Source: Viridibacillus arvi
GTDB lineage: Bacteria > Bacillota > Bacilli > Bacillales_A > Planococcaceae
Length of the DNA: 64,000 nt
Direction of reading: 5' to 3'
NCBI RefSeq assembly: GCF_001274945.1
Contig: NZ_LILB01000005.1
Span: 1,626,686-1,690,685, forward strand
The notes under the pieces were generated by a model. That model did no database searches and was not told the origin of the DNA. It was given only the letters and a program-made list of their open reading frames with translations. Of the stretch, positions 1-7,427 are shown in pieces (position 1 is the first letter of the stretch; each line of letters begins with the position of its first letter). The translations under genes were made by a program, and so were the position numbers.

Positions 1-61
1 TCCCTCCACAAGCTACTAAAAATACTGCTAATCCAAATATCCAAAATCTATTCATTTTCAT
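1..61 (-). CDS. Lipoprotein, N-terminus only (probable iron/siderophore-binding protein)
   Basis: This is only the first 20 codons of a minus-strand gene that leaves the window at base 1. The peptide has two lysines or arginines, a hydrophobic stretch and a lipobox-like L-V-A-C followed by Gly-Gly, so it looks like a lipoprotein signal peptide. The start at 61 is chosen because the GGAG at 71-74 lies 9 bases upstream; a second in-frame ATG at 55 is too far away. The near-consensus Fur box at 126-144 suggests an iron-regulated solute-binding protein of a siderophore ABC transporter. That role is inferred from context, because the mature protein is not visible. Confidence 0.6.
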   Translation of the reverse strand, partial: MKMNRFWIFGLAVFLVACGG

Positions 62-125
62 TTATTAAATCTCCTTTATGTATTAGTTAATATAAGCAGG
101 CCTACTTATTTACAGCTAAACGATT

Positions 126-144
126 GATAATGATTATCAATATC
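126..144. promoter_or_regulatory. Fur box
   Basis: The 19 bases match the classical Fur consensus GATAATGATTATCATTATC at 18 of 19 positions. The site lies 65 bases upstream of the minus-strand lipoprotein start at 61 and about 280 bases upstream of the plus-strand phosphoesterase, so it most likely controls the lipoprotein. Fur with ferrous iron would repress here. The rest of 145-426 is AT-rich and shows no gene. Confidence 0.85.
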
Positions 145-426
145 AATAACTTTTACCAATATAACCCTTAATATACAAAGTGTCAACACCTATTATAAGT
201 TCTGCATAATTTTGTTTAACATGTTCAAATGAGTGCAAATCGTTATGTTTAAATGCTCTACATTATAGAACTCTTCAATAACAAATACTAAAGGCCAAAT
301 CAACATTTCTACGTTATTTCGTATAGTAAAGGAAAAATTTGTTTCCATTCAAGCAGGATTTTCAACTTATTTTATTGAATTATTAAGAACTGTTATTACT
401 TATACATAAATGAGGGATCAACCACG

Positions 427-1512
427 ATGAAAGTGAAGAAAGTTCATGTAGAAAAAGAAAAGCGAGTCATTATTGTTTCAGATATTCATGCAAGCTTGGA
501 TTTATTTAAAAGATTGCTTCATAAAGTTACTTACACAACAAATGATTATTTAATCATTAATGGTGATATGTGTGAGAAAGGTGAGAATAGTTTAGAAGTT
601 GTAGAATACATTAGAACACTATGTAATCACTCTAGTAACGTGTATGTCACTAAAGGTAATTGCGATGTATTGTTCCGTTATGTAGAAAATGGTGACCAAA
701 GTATTCTCCCCTATATTGAAAAAAGGAAAAATTCCATTTTAAATGACATGCTAGCTACCAATCATAAACCCTTAAATGATTTTGAAAATTTAGAGCAACT
801 AACCCAATATTATCGTCTACATTTTGGAGAAATATTAACTTGGCTTGAACAACTACCACATGCAATCGAAACAGAGGAATTCATAGTGATTCATGCAGGA
901 ATTGAAAATAAAGAAGATTGGCAACAAACAGAGGAGGCATTCGCTTTACAAGCAGGTGCATTTTATGAAAAAAATCATCAAGCTGACAAAATGGTGATTG
1001 TTGGACATTGGCCGGTTGTAAACTATAGATTTAACAAAAAAACTTCACATCTCCCATTAATCGATTGGGATAAGAAAATAACGGCAATAGATGGAGGAAA
1101 TCGAATCAAAGAAGACGGTCAAATAAATGCTTTAATCATCCAGGATAATCAATATACGTCATATTATGTTGACGATTTAACAAATGAAGTCATTATAAAA
1201 AAAGACCATTTCGATACAACAAATCGAATAGGTACTGTTACATATCCGTATTATGAAATGCAAATCATTCAACAAGATCAATATTTCACGCTTTGTGAAA
1301 ATATAAATCTCCATCAACAACAATGGATCAAAAACGAATATTTACAAATTGTTGATGGAAAAGCAACATGTACCCGAGGAATTAGTACAACATTTCTTTC
1401 AGTTCAAGAATTAGAAAAAGTATGGCTCTTAAATGATTCTACAGATGGATATATCCTGATTAAAAATTCAATTGGTGAGATTGGATGGATCCCTAAAGAA
1501 TGTGTATTCTAA
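427..1512 (+). CDS. Calcineurin-like metallophosphoesterase with C-terminal SH3-like tail
   Basis: Protein of 361 residues. The N-terminal two thirds carry the calcineurin-like phosphoesterase motifs in order: S-D-I-H-A near residue 20, N-G-D-M near 45, K-G-N-C-D near 77, I-H-A-G near 156 and V-G-H-W near 193. These are the usual ligands of a two-metal centre in PrpE/PPP-type phosphatases and Ap4A hydrolases. The last 80 residues look like a small beta-rich SH3-like domain ending in G-E-I-G-W-I-P. There is no signal peptide, so it is probably cytosolic. The ATG follows GAGGGA at a suitable distance. The substrate cannot be told from sequence; a protein phosphatase or nucleotide hydrolase are both possible. 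It is monocistronic and ends at a bidirectional terminator. Confidence 0.8.
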   Translation: MKVKKVHVEKEKRVIIVSDIHASLDLFKRLLHKVTYTTNDYLIINGDMCEKGENSLEVVEYIRTLCNHSSNVYVTKGNCDVLFRYVENGDQSILPYIEKRKNSILNDMLATNHKPLNDFENLEQLTQYYRLHFGEILTWLEQLPHAIETEEFIVIHAGIENKEDWQQTEEAFALQAGAFYEKNHQADKMVIVGHWPVVNYRFNKKTSHLPLIDWDKKITAIDGGNRIKEDGQINALIIQDNQYTSYYVDDLTNEVIIKKDHFDTTNRIGTVTYPYYEMQIIQQDQYFTLCENINLHQQQWIKNEYLQIVDGKATCTRGISTTFLSVQELEKVWLLNDSTDGYILIKNSIGEIGWIPKECVF

Positions 1513-1546
1513 GATAAATTCATATTATAGAAATACAGTACACACA

Positions 1547-1580
1547 AATACCCTGCCGTAATAATCTACGACAGGGTATT
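1547..1580. terminator. Bidirectional rho-independent terminator
   Basis: Fourteen-base arms (1547-1560 and 1567-1580, one mismatch) enclose a six-base loop. The hairpin is followed by T-rich sequence on the plus strand and lies between the convergent phosphoesterase and bioB genes. It probably serves both. Confidence 0.85.
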
Positions 1581-1582
1581 TT

Positions 1583-2584
1583 TTAATTAACTTTTAATTC
1601 ATGTTGTAAGGGCTCCAAATCGACTTCAAACCCTAAATCTTCAAGCATTTGACGATCTTTTTCTCCTGCTTGTCCTTCCGTTGTTAAGTAGTCACCTAGG
1701 AAAATAGAGTTTGCTGGGTATAAGCTGAGTGGTTGAAGTGTACCAAGATTCACTTCTCTACCCCCTGATACCCTAATTTCTTTAGATGGGTTGATAAAAC
1801 GGAATAGGCATAATACTTTTAGACAATAACGAGGGTTAAGTTCATGTGTACCCTCCAATGGTGTACCGTCTACTGCATTTAGAAAGTTAACTGGAATAGA
1901 ATCTGCATCCAATGCATATAGGCTGCGCGCCATTGCAATCACATCTTGTTGTGTCTCTCTCATACCGACGATAACACCAGAGCAAGGTGAAATACCCGCT
2001 TCTTTAGCTAGTTCAACGGTTCTTACACGATCATCATATGTATGTGACGTCGTAATGTTCTCGTGATGATTAGCAGATGTATTGATATTGTGATTATAAC
2101 GATCAACGCCCGCTTCCTTTAACTTCTGTGCTTGTTCTGGCTTTAGAATACCTAAGCACGCACAGATGGTCATATCACTATGTTTTTCTTTTATAGCCTT
2201 TACAGAATCTACGACAATATCAATTTCTCGATTAACAGGACCACGTCCGCTCGCTACGATACAATATGTACCTACATTTAGTGATGCAGCTCGGTCCGCT
2301 CCTGCTACAATTTCATCTTGTTTCATCATCGCATATTTTTCAATTGGTGCTTTTGAAATAATGGACTGTGAGCAGTATCCACAATTTTCTGGGCATAGAC
2401 CTGATTTCGTGTTAATAATCATATTTAATTTCACTTTATTACCATAATAATAATTTCGAATTTTATAAGCTGAGTGTAATAAAGGTAATAAATCTTCATC
2501 TGGACTTTTCAATATTGCTAATGCTTCGGTATCTGTCAGTTGATATCCATCTAGAACTTGCTGTGCTAAAACTTCATAATTCAT
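1583..2584 (-). CDS. bioB: Biotin synthase
   Basis: Radical-SAM enzyme of 333 residues that inserts sulfur into dethiobiotin, the last step of biotin synthesis. The SAM [4Fe-4S] motif C-x3-C-x2-C is visible as LCPENCGYCSQ near residue 65. Downstream lie V-A-S-G-R-G-P, Y-N-H-N-I-N-T-S and R-V-S-G-G-R-E, all typical of BioB. A longer open frame extends upstream, but the real start is the ATG at 2584: it follows a GGTGAGG ribosome-binding site and its product matches family length (about 335). The gene lies 5 bases after the bioY stop and is almost certainly co-transcribed with it. The rest of the biotin pathway (bioA/D/F/W) is not in this window. Confidence 0.97.
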   Translation of the reverse strand: MNYEVLAQQVLDGYQLTDTEALAILKSPDEDLLPLLHSAYKIRNYYYGNKVKLNMIINTKSGLCPENCGYCSQSIISKAPIEKYAMMKQDEIVAGADRAASLNVGTYCIVASGRGPVNREIDIVVDSVKAIKEKHSDMTICACLGILKPEQAQKLKEAGVDRYNHNINTSANHHENITTSHTYDDRVRTVELAKEAGISPCSGVIVGMRETQQDVIAMARSLYALDADSIPVNFLNAVDGTPLEGTHELNPRYCLKVLCLFRFINPSKEIRVSGGREVNLGTLQPLSLYPANSIFLGDYLTTEGQAGEKDRQMLEDLGFEVDLEPLQHELKVN

Positions 2585-2589
2585 CGTGA

Positions 2590-3177
2590 TTACCTCACCT
2601 TCAACACTTTTTGTATTCGATGACCAAATACACCTGCAAATACAGCTAATATTAAATCTTTTGGTAATGGTGGTATCATCCAAAGCCACGCCATTTTATA
2701 AGTGAAGGCTTCTGGTGCGCTAAACCATAACATATATGCTGCATACATCCAGTTAGTACCAATCAAATAGCTCACGATTACCCCTATTATCGCTGCTGTG
2801 ATGTACATTTTTTTCGAACGATTATTTTCTACAATTTTACCGACAATAAATGCAACTAGTATAAATGCAACAACAAAACCAAATGTCGGACTTAATATTT
2901 GGGAAAAGCCTCCTCCGAAACGTGCGAAAACAGGTGCACCTGCTAAACCGATTAACATATACACCGTAATTGAAAGGGCACCTAGTCGGCTTCCCAAAAC
3001 GAGTCCAGCCAATATTGCGAAGAATGCCTGCAATGTAATCGGTACGCCACCGACTACCATAAACGGTGCAAAAGAAGTAATATTCGCTCCAATCATCATA
3101 AGTGTTGCAAATAATGCACAATAGACTAAATCGACTGTTCTCAATTTACTTTTAGAATTCACTGTACTTGTTGTCAT
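2590..3177 (-). CDS. bioY: Biotin transporter S-component BioY
   Basis: Membrane protein of 195 residues with about six hydrophobic segments. It shows the BioY signature: a conserved V-P-I-T-L-Q motif early in the protein, then G-x3-G-x-R-x-G-A-L-S and an F-G-G-G-F motif in the middle. BioY is the biotin-binding subunit of an ECF transporter; it can work alone or with a shared EcfA/EcfA'/EcfT module, which is not encoded here. The gene is first in a bioY-bioB transcript that starts at a promoter embedded in a BirA operator. The pairing of uptake and final synthesis step suggests salvage of biotin and of dethiobiotin-like precursors. Confidence 0.95.
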   Translation of the reverse strand: MTTSTVNSKSKLRTVDLVYCALFATLMMIGANITSFAPFMVVGGVPITLQAFFAILAGLVLGSRLGALSITVYMLIGLAGAPVFARFGGGFSQILSPTFGFVVAFILVAFIVGKIVENNRSKKMYITAAIIGVIVSYLIGTNWMYAAYMLWFSAPEAFTYKMAWLWMIPPLPKDLILAVFAGVFGHRIQKVLKVR

Positions 3178-3210
3178 ACTAGACCCCTTTATATTTTTGT
3201 ATTTATAAAT

Positions 3211-3266
3211 ATAGTAAAAAAAAAACCACCTTGTGTCAACCTATTAAAATACACAGGTTAACACAA
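3211..3266 (-). promoter_or_regulatory. bioY promoter overlapping a BirA operator
   Basis: Reading leftward, -35 TTGACA (3239-3234) and -10 TACTAT (3216-3211) are separated by 17 bases. An inverted repeat with arms TTGTGTCAAC (3231-3240) and GTTAACACAA (3257-3266), one mismatch, overlaps the -35 box. The core TGTCAACC-N14-GGTTAACA resembles the known Bacillus BirA operator (TGTTAACC-N13-GGTTAACA type). Biotinyl-AMP-bound BirA would therefore block RNA polymerase directly. Assignment rests on motif similarity and on the downstream biotin genes. Confidence 0.85.
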
Positions 3267-3283
3267 ACGCATGGAAACATAAT

Positions 3284-3328
3284 ACAATGCATTGCATTGT
3301 CGACTAATGTACTCCGTTGTGTTACAAT
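3284..3328 (+). promoter_or_regulatory. Palindrome and promoter upstream of the Mrr-N pair
   Basis: A perfect 8-1-8 palindrome, ACAATGCA-T-TGCATTGT, occupies 3284-3300. Directly next to it is a plausible sigma-A promoter: TCGACT (3300-3305), a 17-base spacer and TACAAT (3323-3328). The palindrome abuts the -35 box, a classic repressor position. Because the downstream genes carry winged-helix and ribbon-helix-helix-like segments, autoregulation is an attractive but untested idea. Confidence 0.5.
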
Positions 3329-3383
3329 GAATATATTAGCAGCTACTTACAATTGCTTCTACTAACTAAGGGGGCTTTACATT

Positions 3384-3716
3384 ATGTCAAATGTCAACGT
3401 TGTAACTCCAGAGGTCGGCTTACCGGAGCGTAAAATTATCACAAATCGTCTTTTCGAATTTCTTTATTTAAAAGAAAGACAGGTACCTATTCAAGATGTA
3501 TATACAGCCATGGCCAATGTTTTTCAACTGACTACTGCACAACAAAAACTAACCCTAAAAAGCGGGGCAAGCCTTTTCGAAAATGAAGTAAGAAATGCTC
3601 ATACTGAATTAAAGAAAAAGGAATATACTACGAGTACTGCAAAACGAGGATTTTGGAGCATTAGTGAAAAAGGAAAAAAAGTTTATCTCCATTCTCGTCT
3701 AAAAAAATTCAATTAA
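3384..3716 (+). CDS. Small stand-alone Mrr-N-type winged-helix protein
   Basis: Protein of 110 residues. Its core, roughly residues 15-105, resembles the N-terminal winged-helix domain of Mrr restriction proteins: a helical part, then an F-E-N-E-V-R-N-A-H-T-E-L helix and a wing ending G-F-W-S-I-S-E-K-G. There is no nuclease domain, transmembrane segment or signal peptide. The next gene, 35 bases downstream, repeats the same pattern (W-K-N-N-V-R-W-A ... G-Y-W-E-I-S-E-D-G), so the two proteins are paralogs and probably co-expressed. The ATG follows a GGGGG ribosome-binding site. A DNA-binding role is inferred from the fold; the biological function is unknown. Confidence 0.6.
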   Translation: MSNVNVVTPEVGLPERKIITNRLFEFLYLKERQVPIQDVYTAMANVFQLTTAQQKLTLKSGASLFENEVRNAHTELKKKEYTTSTAKRGFWSISEKGKKVYLHSRLKKFN

Positions 3717-3751
3717 TCAATCGATATAATCGGCTTCCAGGGGGATAACAT

Positions 3752-4267
3752 ATGTCAAAGGAGCAATATCATGCCGGAAACTCATTAACTTTACGATTAC
3801 GAAAAAGTGATGAGGGCATTATGAGATGGGCCGGTGCTCAATCTGAAATCGGAGATTCTATACGGTTCCTAATCGAGCAAGAGATACAGAGAAACGGGTT
3901 TAAGGATTTGTCTTTGGAGATTAAAAACAAACGTCCTATCCTTCCTACCTCTACAGACATAGAGCCAAATTTACTAGCTTATTTATACAATCGCAATGAA
4001 CCCGTAGCAATTAATGATGCATACGAGGAAATGCGTGAGCTATTCGAAATCACTGAGGATGAAGCACGTATTACTGTGCGTGATGGTCAAGAACCTCAAT
4101 GGAAAAACAATGTTCGTTGGGCTAGCCAACAGCTGAATATTAAAAACTTTATCCGCAAAGATTCTCAGTATGGTTATTGGGAGATTTCAGAAGATGGCAA
4201 AGTTTATTACGAAAAAACTCAAAATAATATTACTATGCAAAAAGAGGTTGCTCATAAGCCAATATAA
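3752..4267 (+). CDS. RHH-like plus Mrr-N-type winged-helix protein
   Basis: Protein of 171 residues with two parts. Residues 1-55 (L-T-L-R-L-R then a helix with I-G-D-S-I-R-F-L-I-E) look like a ribbon-helix-helix DNA-binding unit. Residues 70-155 form an Mrr-N-type winged helix homologous to the preceding protein, with W-K-N-N-V-R-W-A-S and G-Y-W-E-I-S-E-D-G. No catalytic restriction domain follows. The ATG has a GGGGGAT ribosome-binding site. The last codons form one arm of the terminator, so nothing is co-transcribed downstream. It may be a regulator, or the DNA-sensing part of a system whose effector has been lost or lies elsewhere. I do not know its function. Confidence 0.6.
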   Translation: MSKEQYHAGNSLTLRLRKSDEGIMRWAGAQSEIGDSIRFLIEQEIQRNGFKDLSLEIKNKRPILPTSTDIEPNLLAYLYNRNEPVAINDAYEEMRELFEITEDEARITVRDGQEPQWKNNVRWASQQLNIKNFIRKDSQYGYWEISEDGKVYYEKTQNNITMQKEVAHKPI

Positions 4268-4288
4268 TTGACTATGAGCAACCTCTTT
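4241..4288. terminator. Bidirectional terminator overlapping a gene end
   Basis: Sixteen-base perfect arms (4241-4256, 4273-4288) with a 16-base loop. T-runs follow in both directions. The left arm lies inside the last codons of the plus-strand gene, and the hairpin also serves the minus-strand kdgA operon, whose last stop is at 4303. Confidence 0.85.
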
Positions 4289-4302
4289 TTTTAAAAAATT
4301 CA

Positions 4303-4932
4303 TTAGTTTTTAGCAGATTCAAATGCTTGAACATATTCACGAGCTGCAGCTGTAATTTCAGCTGCTGTGTTGAATTTATAAATAGCACTGCCTACACCTA
4401 CGCAAATTGCGCCATTGTTGAAATACGACTGAATATTACTTAAGTCGATGCCACCAGTTGGCATTAACGGAATTTGTGGAAGTGGACCTTTAACATTTTT
4501 TAAATAATCAGCCCCAAGTGTGTTCGCCGGGAATACTTTTACGATATCTGCACCTAATGAATATGCTGTGGCAATTTCAGTTGGTGAGAATGCTCCAATT
4601 GCGACAAAGCAGTTATTTTCCTTTGCTACTGTAATGGCATCTTCCACAACGATTGGTGTAACGATAAAATCTGCTCCTGCATCGATTGAAGCTTGTGCAT
4701 CTGCTCCACTTAAAATTGTGCCTGCACCAACAAGTAATTTTTCCTTAAAATGTTCTTTTGCAACTTTAATAGAATCTAAGCCTTCATCGCCTTCGATTGT
4801 AATTTCAACTGCCTTTAAACCACCCTCATATAATGCTTGTAGTAGGTCAATAACTGTAGCTGTTTTCATACCGCGCATAACAGGGATGACACCGGCTTCT
4901 TTCATACGTAAAAGCGCTTGTTCTTTATTCAT
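4303..4932 (-). CDS. kdgA: KDPG/KHG aldolase
   Basis: Protein of 209 residues, normal for the class I aldolase that splits 2-keto-3-deoxy-6-phosphogluconate into pyruvate and glyceraldehyde 3-phosphate. Family landmarks are G-V-I-P-V-M-R near the start, an E-I-T-I-E-G strand, G-A-G-T-I near 70, and the Schiff-base lysine in A-D-I-V-K-V-F-P-A near 133, followed by P-T-G-G-I. It is the last gene of the uxaA-uxaB-dehydrogenase-kdgA run and completes conversion of KDG to central metabolites. The ATG has a GGAGG site 7 bases upstream. Confidence 0.95.
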   Translation of the reverse strand: MNKEQALLRMKEAGVIPVMRGMKTATVIDLLQALYEGGLKAVEITIEGDEGLDSIKVAKEHFKEKLLVGAGTILSGADAQASIDAGADFIVTPIVVEDAITVAKENNCFVAIGAFSPTEIATAYSLGADIVKVFPANTLGADYLKNVKGPLPQIPLMPTGGIDLSNIQSYFNNGAICVGVGSAIYKFNTAAEITAAAREYVQAFESAKN

Positions 4933-4945
4933 TTGAATTCCTCCA

Positions 4946-5956
4946 TTACTTCTCTAAAGTGATTTGTGCTTTATTTGTTCGGAAATCACCTTGTTGGAAG
5001 TATTCAGGTGTTTGCTCGAATGTGATTTTCTTTGTAACATAGCCCTCTTTTACCGATCCGTTTTGCATAGAATCAATAACATATTGGAAATCTTCTAAAG
5101 TAGCATTTCTACTTCCTAGTAATGTCATCTCTTTAGCATGGAAATCTGGATCAAAGAAGCTAATTGTATCTTTCACTAAACCAACATAGACTACTTTTCC
5201 TCCATGCTCTGCATATTCGAACGCTTTCATCATTGAATGCTTATTACCAGTAGCATCAAAAACAATCGTTGGCAATTGACCATTATTTTTTTCTCTTAAT
5301 TCATCTAATACTTGCTCACTTGGTTGAAATACAGCATCTGCATCTGTCCAGTCTTTACTAAAGTTAAGACGTTCTTCGCTTAAATCCATTAGGAAAGTTG
5401 TAGCACCTTGCAGCTTTGCAAATCTGGCTACGCCAATACCAATTGGACCAGCACCAATGACTAAAACTGATTCTCCATCAGTTAAACTTGCACGTCTTAC
5501 TGCATGCGCACCAATGCTCAGTGGCTCTACAATTGCTGCATCATCCAAAGACAAACCATTTGTTTTAATGACATACTTTGAAGGTACTGTTAAGTATTCA
5601 CCCATACCGCCATCTGCATGGACTCCTATTACTTGGATATTCGTACAGCAATTTGTCTTACCCGCTGTACATGGCGCACATTGTCCACAATTAACATATG
5701 GAATAATAGTTACTAGGTCACCTACTTGTAGATGCTCTACATTGCGACCAATCTCTGATACTTCACCAGCAAGTTCATGACCTAATACACGTGGATAAGA
5801 GAAAAATGGTTGATTACCCCCATATGCATGAATATCTGTACCGCAAATTCCAATTCGTTTTATGTGAATCAACACATCATCTGCTTGCTGAATAGTTGGT
5901 TTTGGCACATCAACTAATGCCATTTCATATGGTTGTTGACAGACGATTTGCTTCAT
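4946..5956 (-). CDS. Zinc-dependent sugar-acid dehydrogenase (L-galactonate/L-gulonate type)
   Basis: Medium-chain alcohol dehydrogenase of 336 residues. The catalytic zinc region shows G-I-C-G-T-D-I-H and G-H-E, the structural zinc loop C-G-Q-C-A-P-C ... N-C-C, and the NAD-binding loop V-I-G-A-G-P-I-G-I-G. It belongs to the group holding RspB, LgoD (L-galactonate oxidoreductase) and L-gulonate 5-dehydrogenase. Its start overlaps the uxaB stop by 4 bases (ATGA), so the two are translationally coupled. Since UxaB handles tagaturonate, oxidation of L-galactonate to tagaturonate is the most likely reaction. The substrate is inferred from position, not proven by sequence. Confidence 0.8.
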   Translation of the reverse strand: MKQIVCQQPYEMALVDVPKPTIQQADDVLIHIKRIGICGTDIHAYGGNQPFFSYPRVLGHELAGEVSEIGRNVEHLQVGDLVTIIPYVNCGQCAPCTAGKTNCCTNIQVIGVHADGGMGEYLTVPSKYVIKTNGLSLDDAAIVEPLSIGAHAVRRASLTDGESVLVIGAGPIGIGVARFAKLQGATTFLMDLSEERLNFSKDWTDADAVFQPSEQVLDELREKNNGQLPTIVFDATGNKHSMMKAFEYAEHGGKVVYVGLVKDTISFFDPDFHAKEMTLLGSRNATLEDFQYVIDSMQNGSVKEGYVTKKITFEQTPEYFQQGDFRTNKAQITLEK

Positions 5957-7416
5957 AACTTAACGTCACCTTTCGTTTTCAAGAGTAGTGTTTGTAAATC
6001 ATTTTGTTCGAGATTCTTCCAATAAGAGACCATTTGGAAAGCCATATCTGCTAGCTGTAATGGCGGACATCCAAATTCTTTATCAAGCAAATCGCCCATA
6101 ACAGTTAGCTTTCTCTCTGTTAACATTTCACGCTGAAATACACTTAAAGTTGCGATATTTTCTTCTGAATCACGCACTGTGAAACGTTGTGGATTTAAGC
6201 CAAATAAAGCGATAGTCATTGCAAACATTAAGTTCTTCGGTAGCTTATTGTTAATTTCTATATACTGCTCAATGCTTGGCCAAATGCGCGTTTTCAACTT
6301 ACTGAAAGAGTTCAAACGAATATCTGCAAGCTTATGATGAATAAATGGATTTTGGAAACGTTCGAATACAATATTCATATACGCTAATGTCTGTTCTTTT
6401 TCTTCACGATGTAAATGCCCACACAATTCGCCTTCTACAATTTGAATAATGAATGGCTTTATAACTGGATGCTCTATAGCCTCTTTGACTGTATGCAAAT
6501 CCATTAGTAAACCCTGGGAAGCTAAGATGGTATGTATACCATTTAAAATTTTCACTTTTAACTCTCTATACTTTTTAATATCTTCAAATTTAATATTTAA
6601 ATTTGCTTCTTTATAAGGTAGCAATTGCTGTAATTTCTCTGGACCTTCTATAACAAATAAATGATAAGGTTCGCAAATTGTTAACAACTCATCTTTATAA
6701 CCATAGCGTTGGAATAGATCTGCCGATTCCTCAGGAAACCCCGGTACAATGCGATCCACTAGCGTATTACAGAAGAAACACGAATCTTTCATCCAGTTTT
6801 TGAATTCAGATGACAGCTCCCAATCTTGGGATACTTTCATACAAATTTGTTGCAGCTTTTGTCCATTTTCTTCAACTAACTCTAATGGCAAAATATATAG
6901 ACCACGCTCTTTTTCCCCGTCAAAGAAGGTGAAACGATGGAATAATAACTGAACAAGCTTTCCAGGGAAAGAGTTTTGTGCAGTATGTGCTGACCGTTTT
7001 TCCATTGTGTACTGCAACCCAGCTTCAGTTGTATTCGAGAAAATAAACTGTAATTCGGGGTTTTCCATTTGTTTTAATACAGCTGTCCAGTCCTCATATG
7101 GATTGATACTTTCTTGAATGGTGTCAATTACTGTCGTCTGTTCACTTGCTTTACCATCGACTAGCCCTCTACTATGCACGGTAAACAAATTGTCTTGTTG
7201 TTGTAATTTGCGATTACCTTGGCCTCTTGATGTTGACTGTACAGAAACAATACCACCTTCAAAATTTGCTTTATTGTTTAATTCATAGAATATCCAATCG
7301 AGAAAAGCACGTATGAAATTTCCATCACCTATTTGCAGCGCTTTAATAGGAAGAACTTTTCTATTACTCTCTGCTTCTACTATTTCATTACATAAAAGCT
7401 TATATGTGCTTTGCAT
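5953..7416 (-). CDS. uxaB: Tagaturonate reductase (altronate oxidoreductase)
   Basis: Protein of 487 residues, typical of the polyol-specific long-chain dehydrogenase family. The N-terminus shows the nucleotide-binding pattern L-Q-I-G-D-G-N-F-I-R-A-F, and K-V-K-I-L-N-G-I-H-T near residue 290 matches the family's catalytic lysine segment. It reduces D-tagaturonate to D-altronate with NADH, feeding the next enzyme UxaA, encoded 11 bases upstream. A strong AGGAGGTG site precedes the ATG. It is distinguished from mannitol dehydrogenases by length and by its neighbours. Confidence 0.93.
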   Translation of the reverse strand: MQSTYKLLCNEIVEAESNRKVLPIKALQIGDGNFIRAFLDWIFYELNNKANFEGGIVSVQSTSRGQGNRKLQQQDNLFTVHSRGLVDGKASEQTTVIDTIQESINPYEDWTAVLKQMENPELQFIFSNTTEAGLQYTMEKRSAHTAQNSFPGKLVQLLFHRFTFFDGEKERGLYILPLELVEENGQKLQQICMKVSQDWELSSEFKNWMKDSCFFCNTLVDRIVPGFPEESADLFQRYGYKDELLTICEPYHLFVIEGPEKLQQLLPYKEANLNIKFEDIKKYRELKVKILNGIHTILASQGLLMDLHTVKEAIEHPVIKPFIIQIVEGELCGHLHREEKEQTLAYMNIVFERFQNPFIHHKLADIRLNSFSKLKTRIWPSIEQYIEINNKLPKNLMFAMTIALFGLNPQRFTVRDSEENIATLSVFQREMLTERKLTVMGDLLDKEFGCPPLQLADMAFQMVSYWKNLEQNDLQTLLLKTKGDVKL

Positions 7417-7427
7417 ATTGCACCTCC

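Noticed and set aside
2585-2689. N-terminal extension of bioB by 35 codons
   Set aside because: It overlaps bioY, lacks similarity to BioB and the internal ATG at 2584 has the proper GGTGAGG site.
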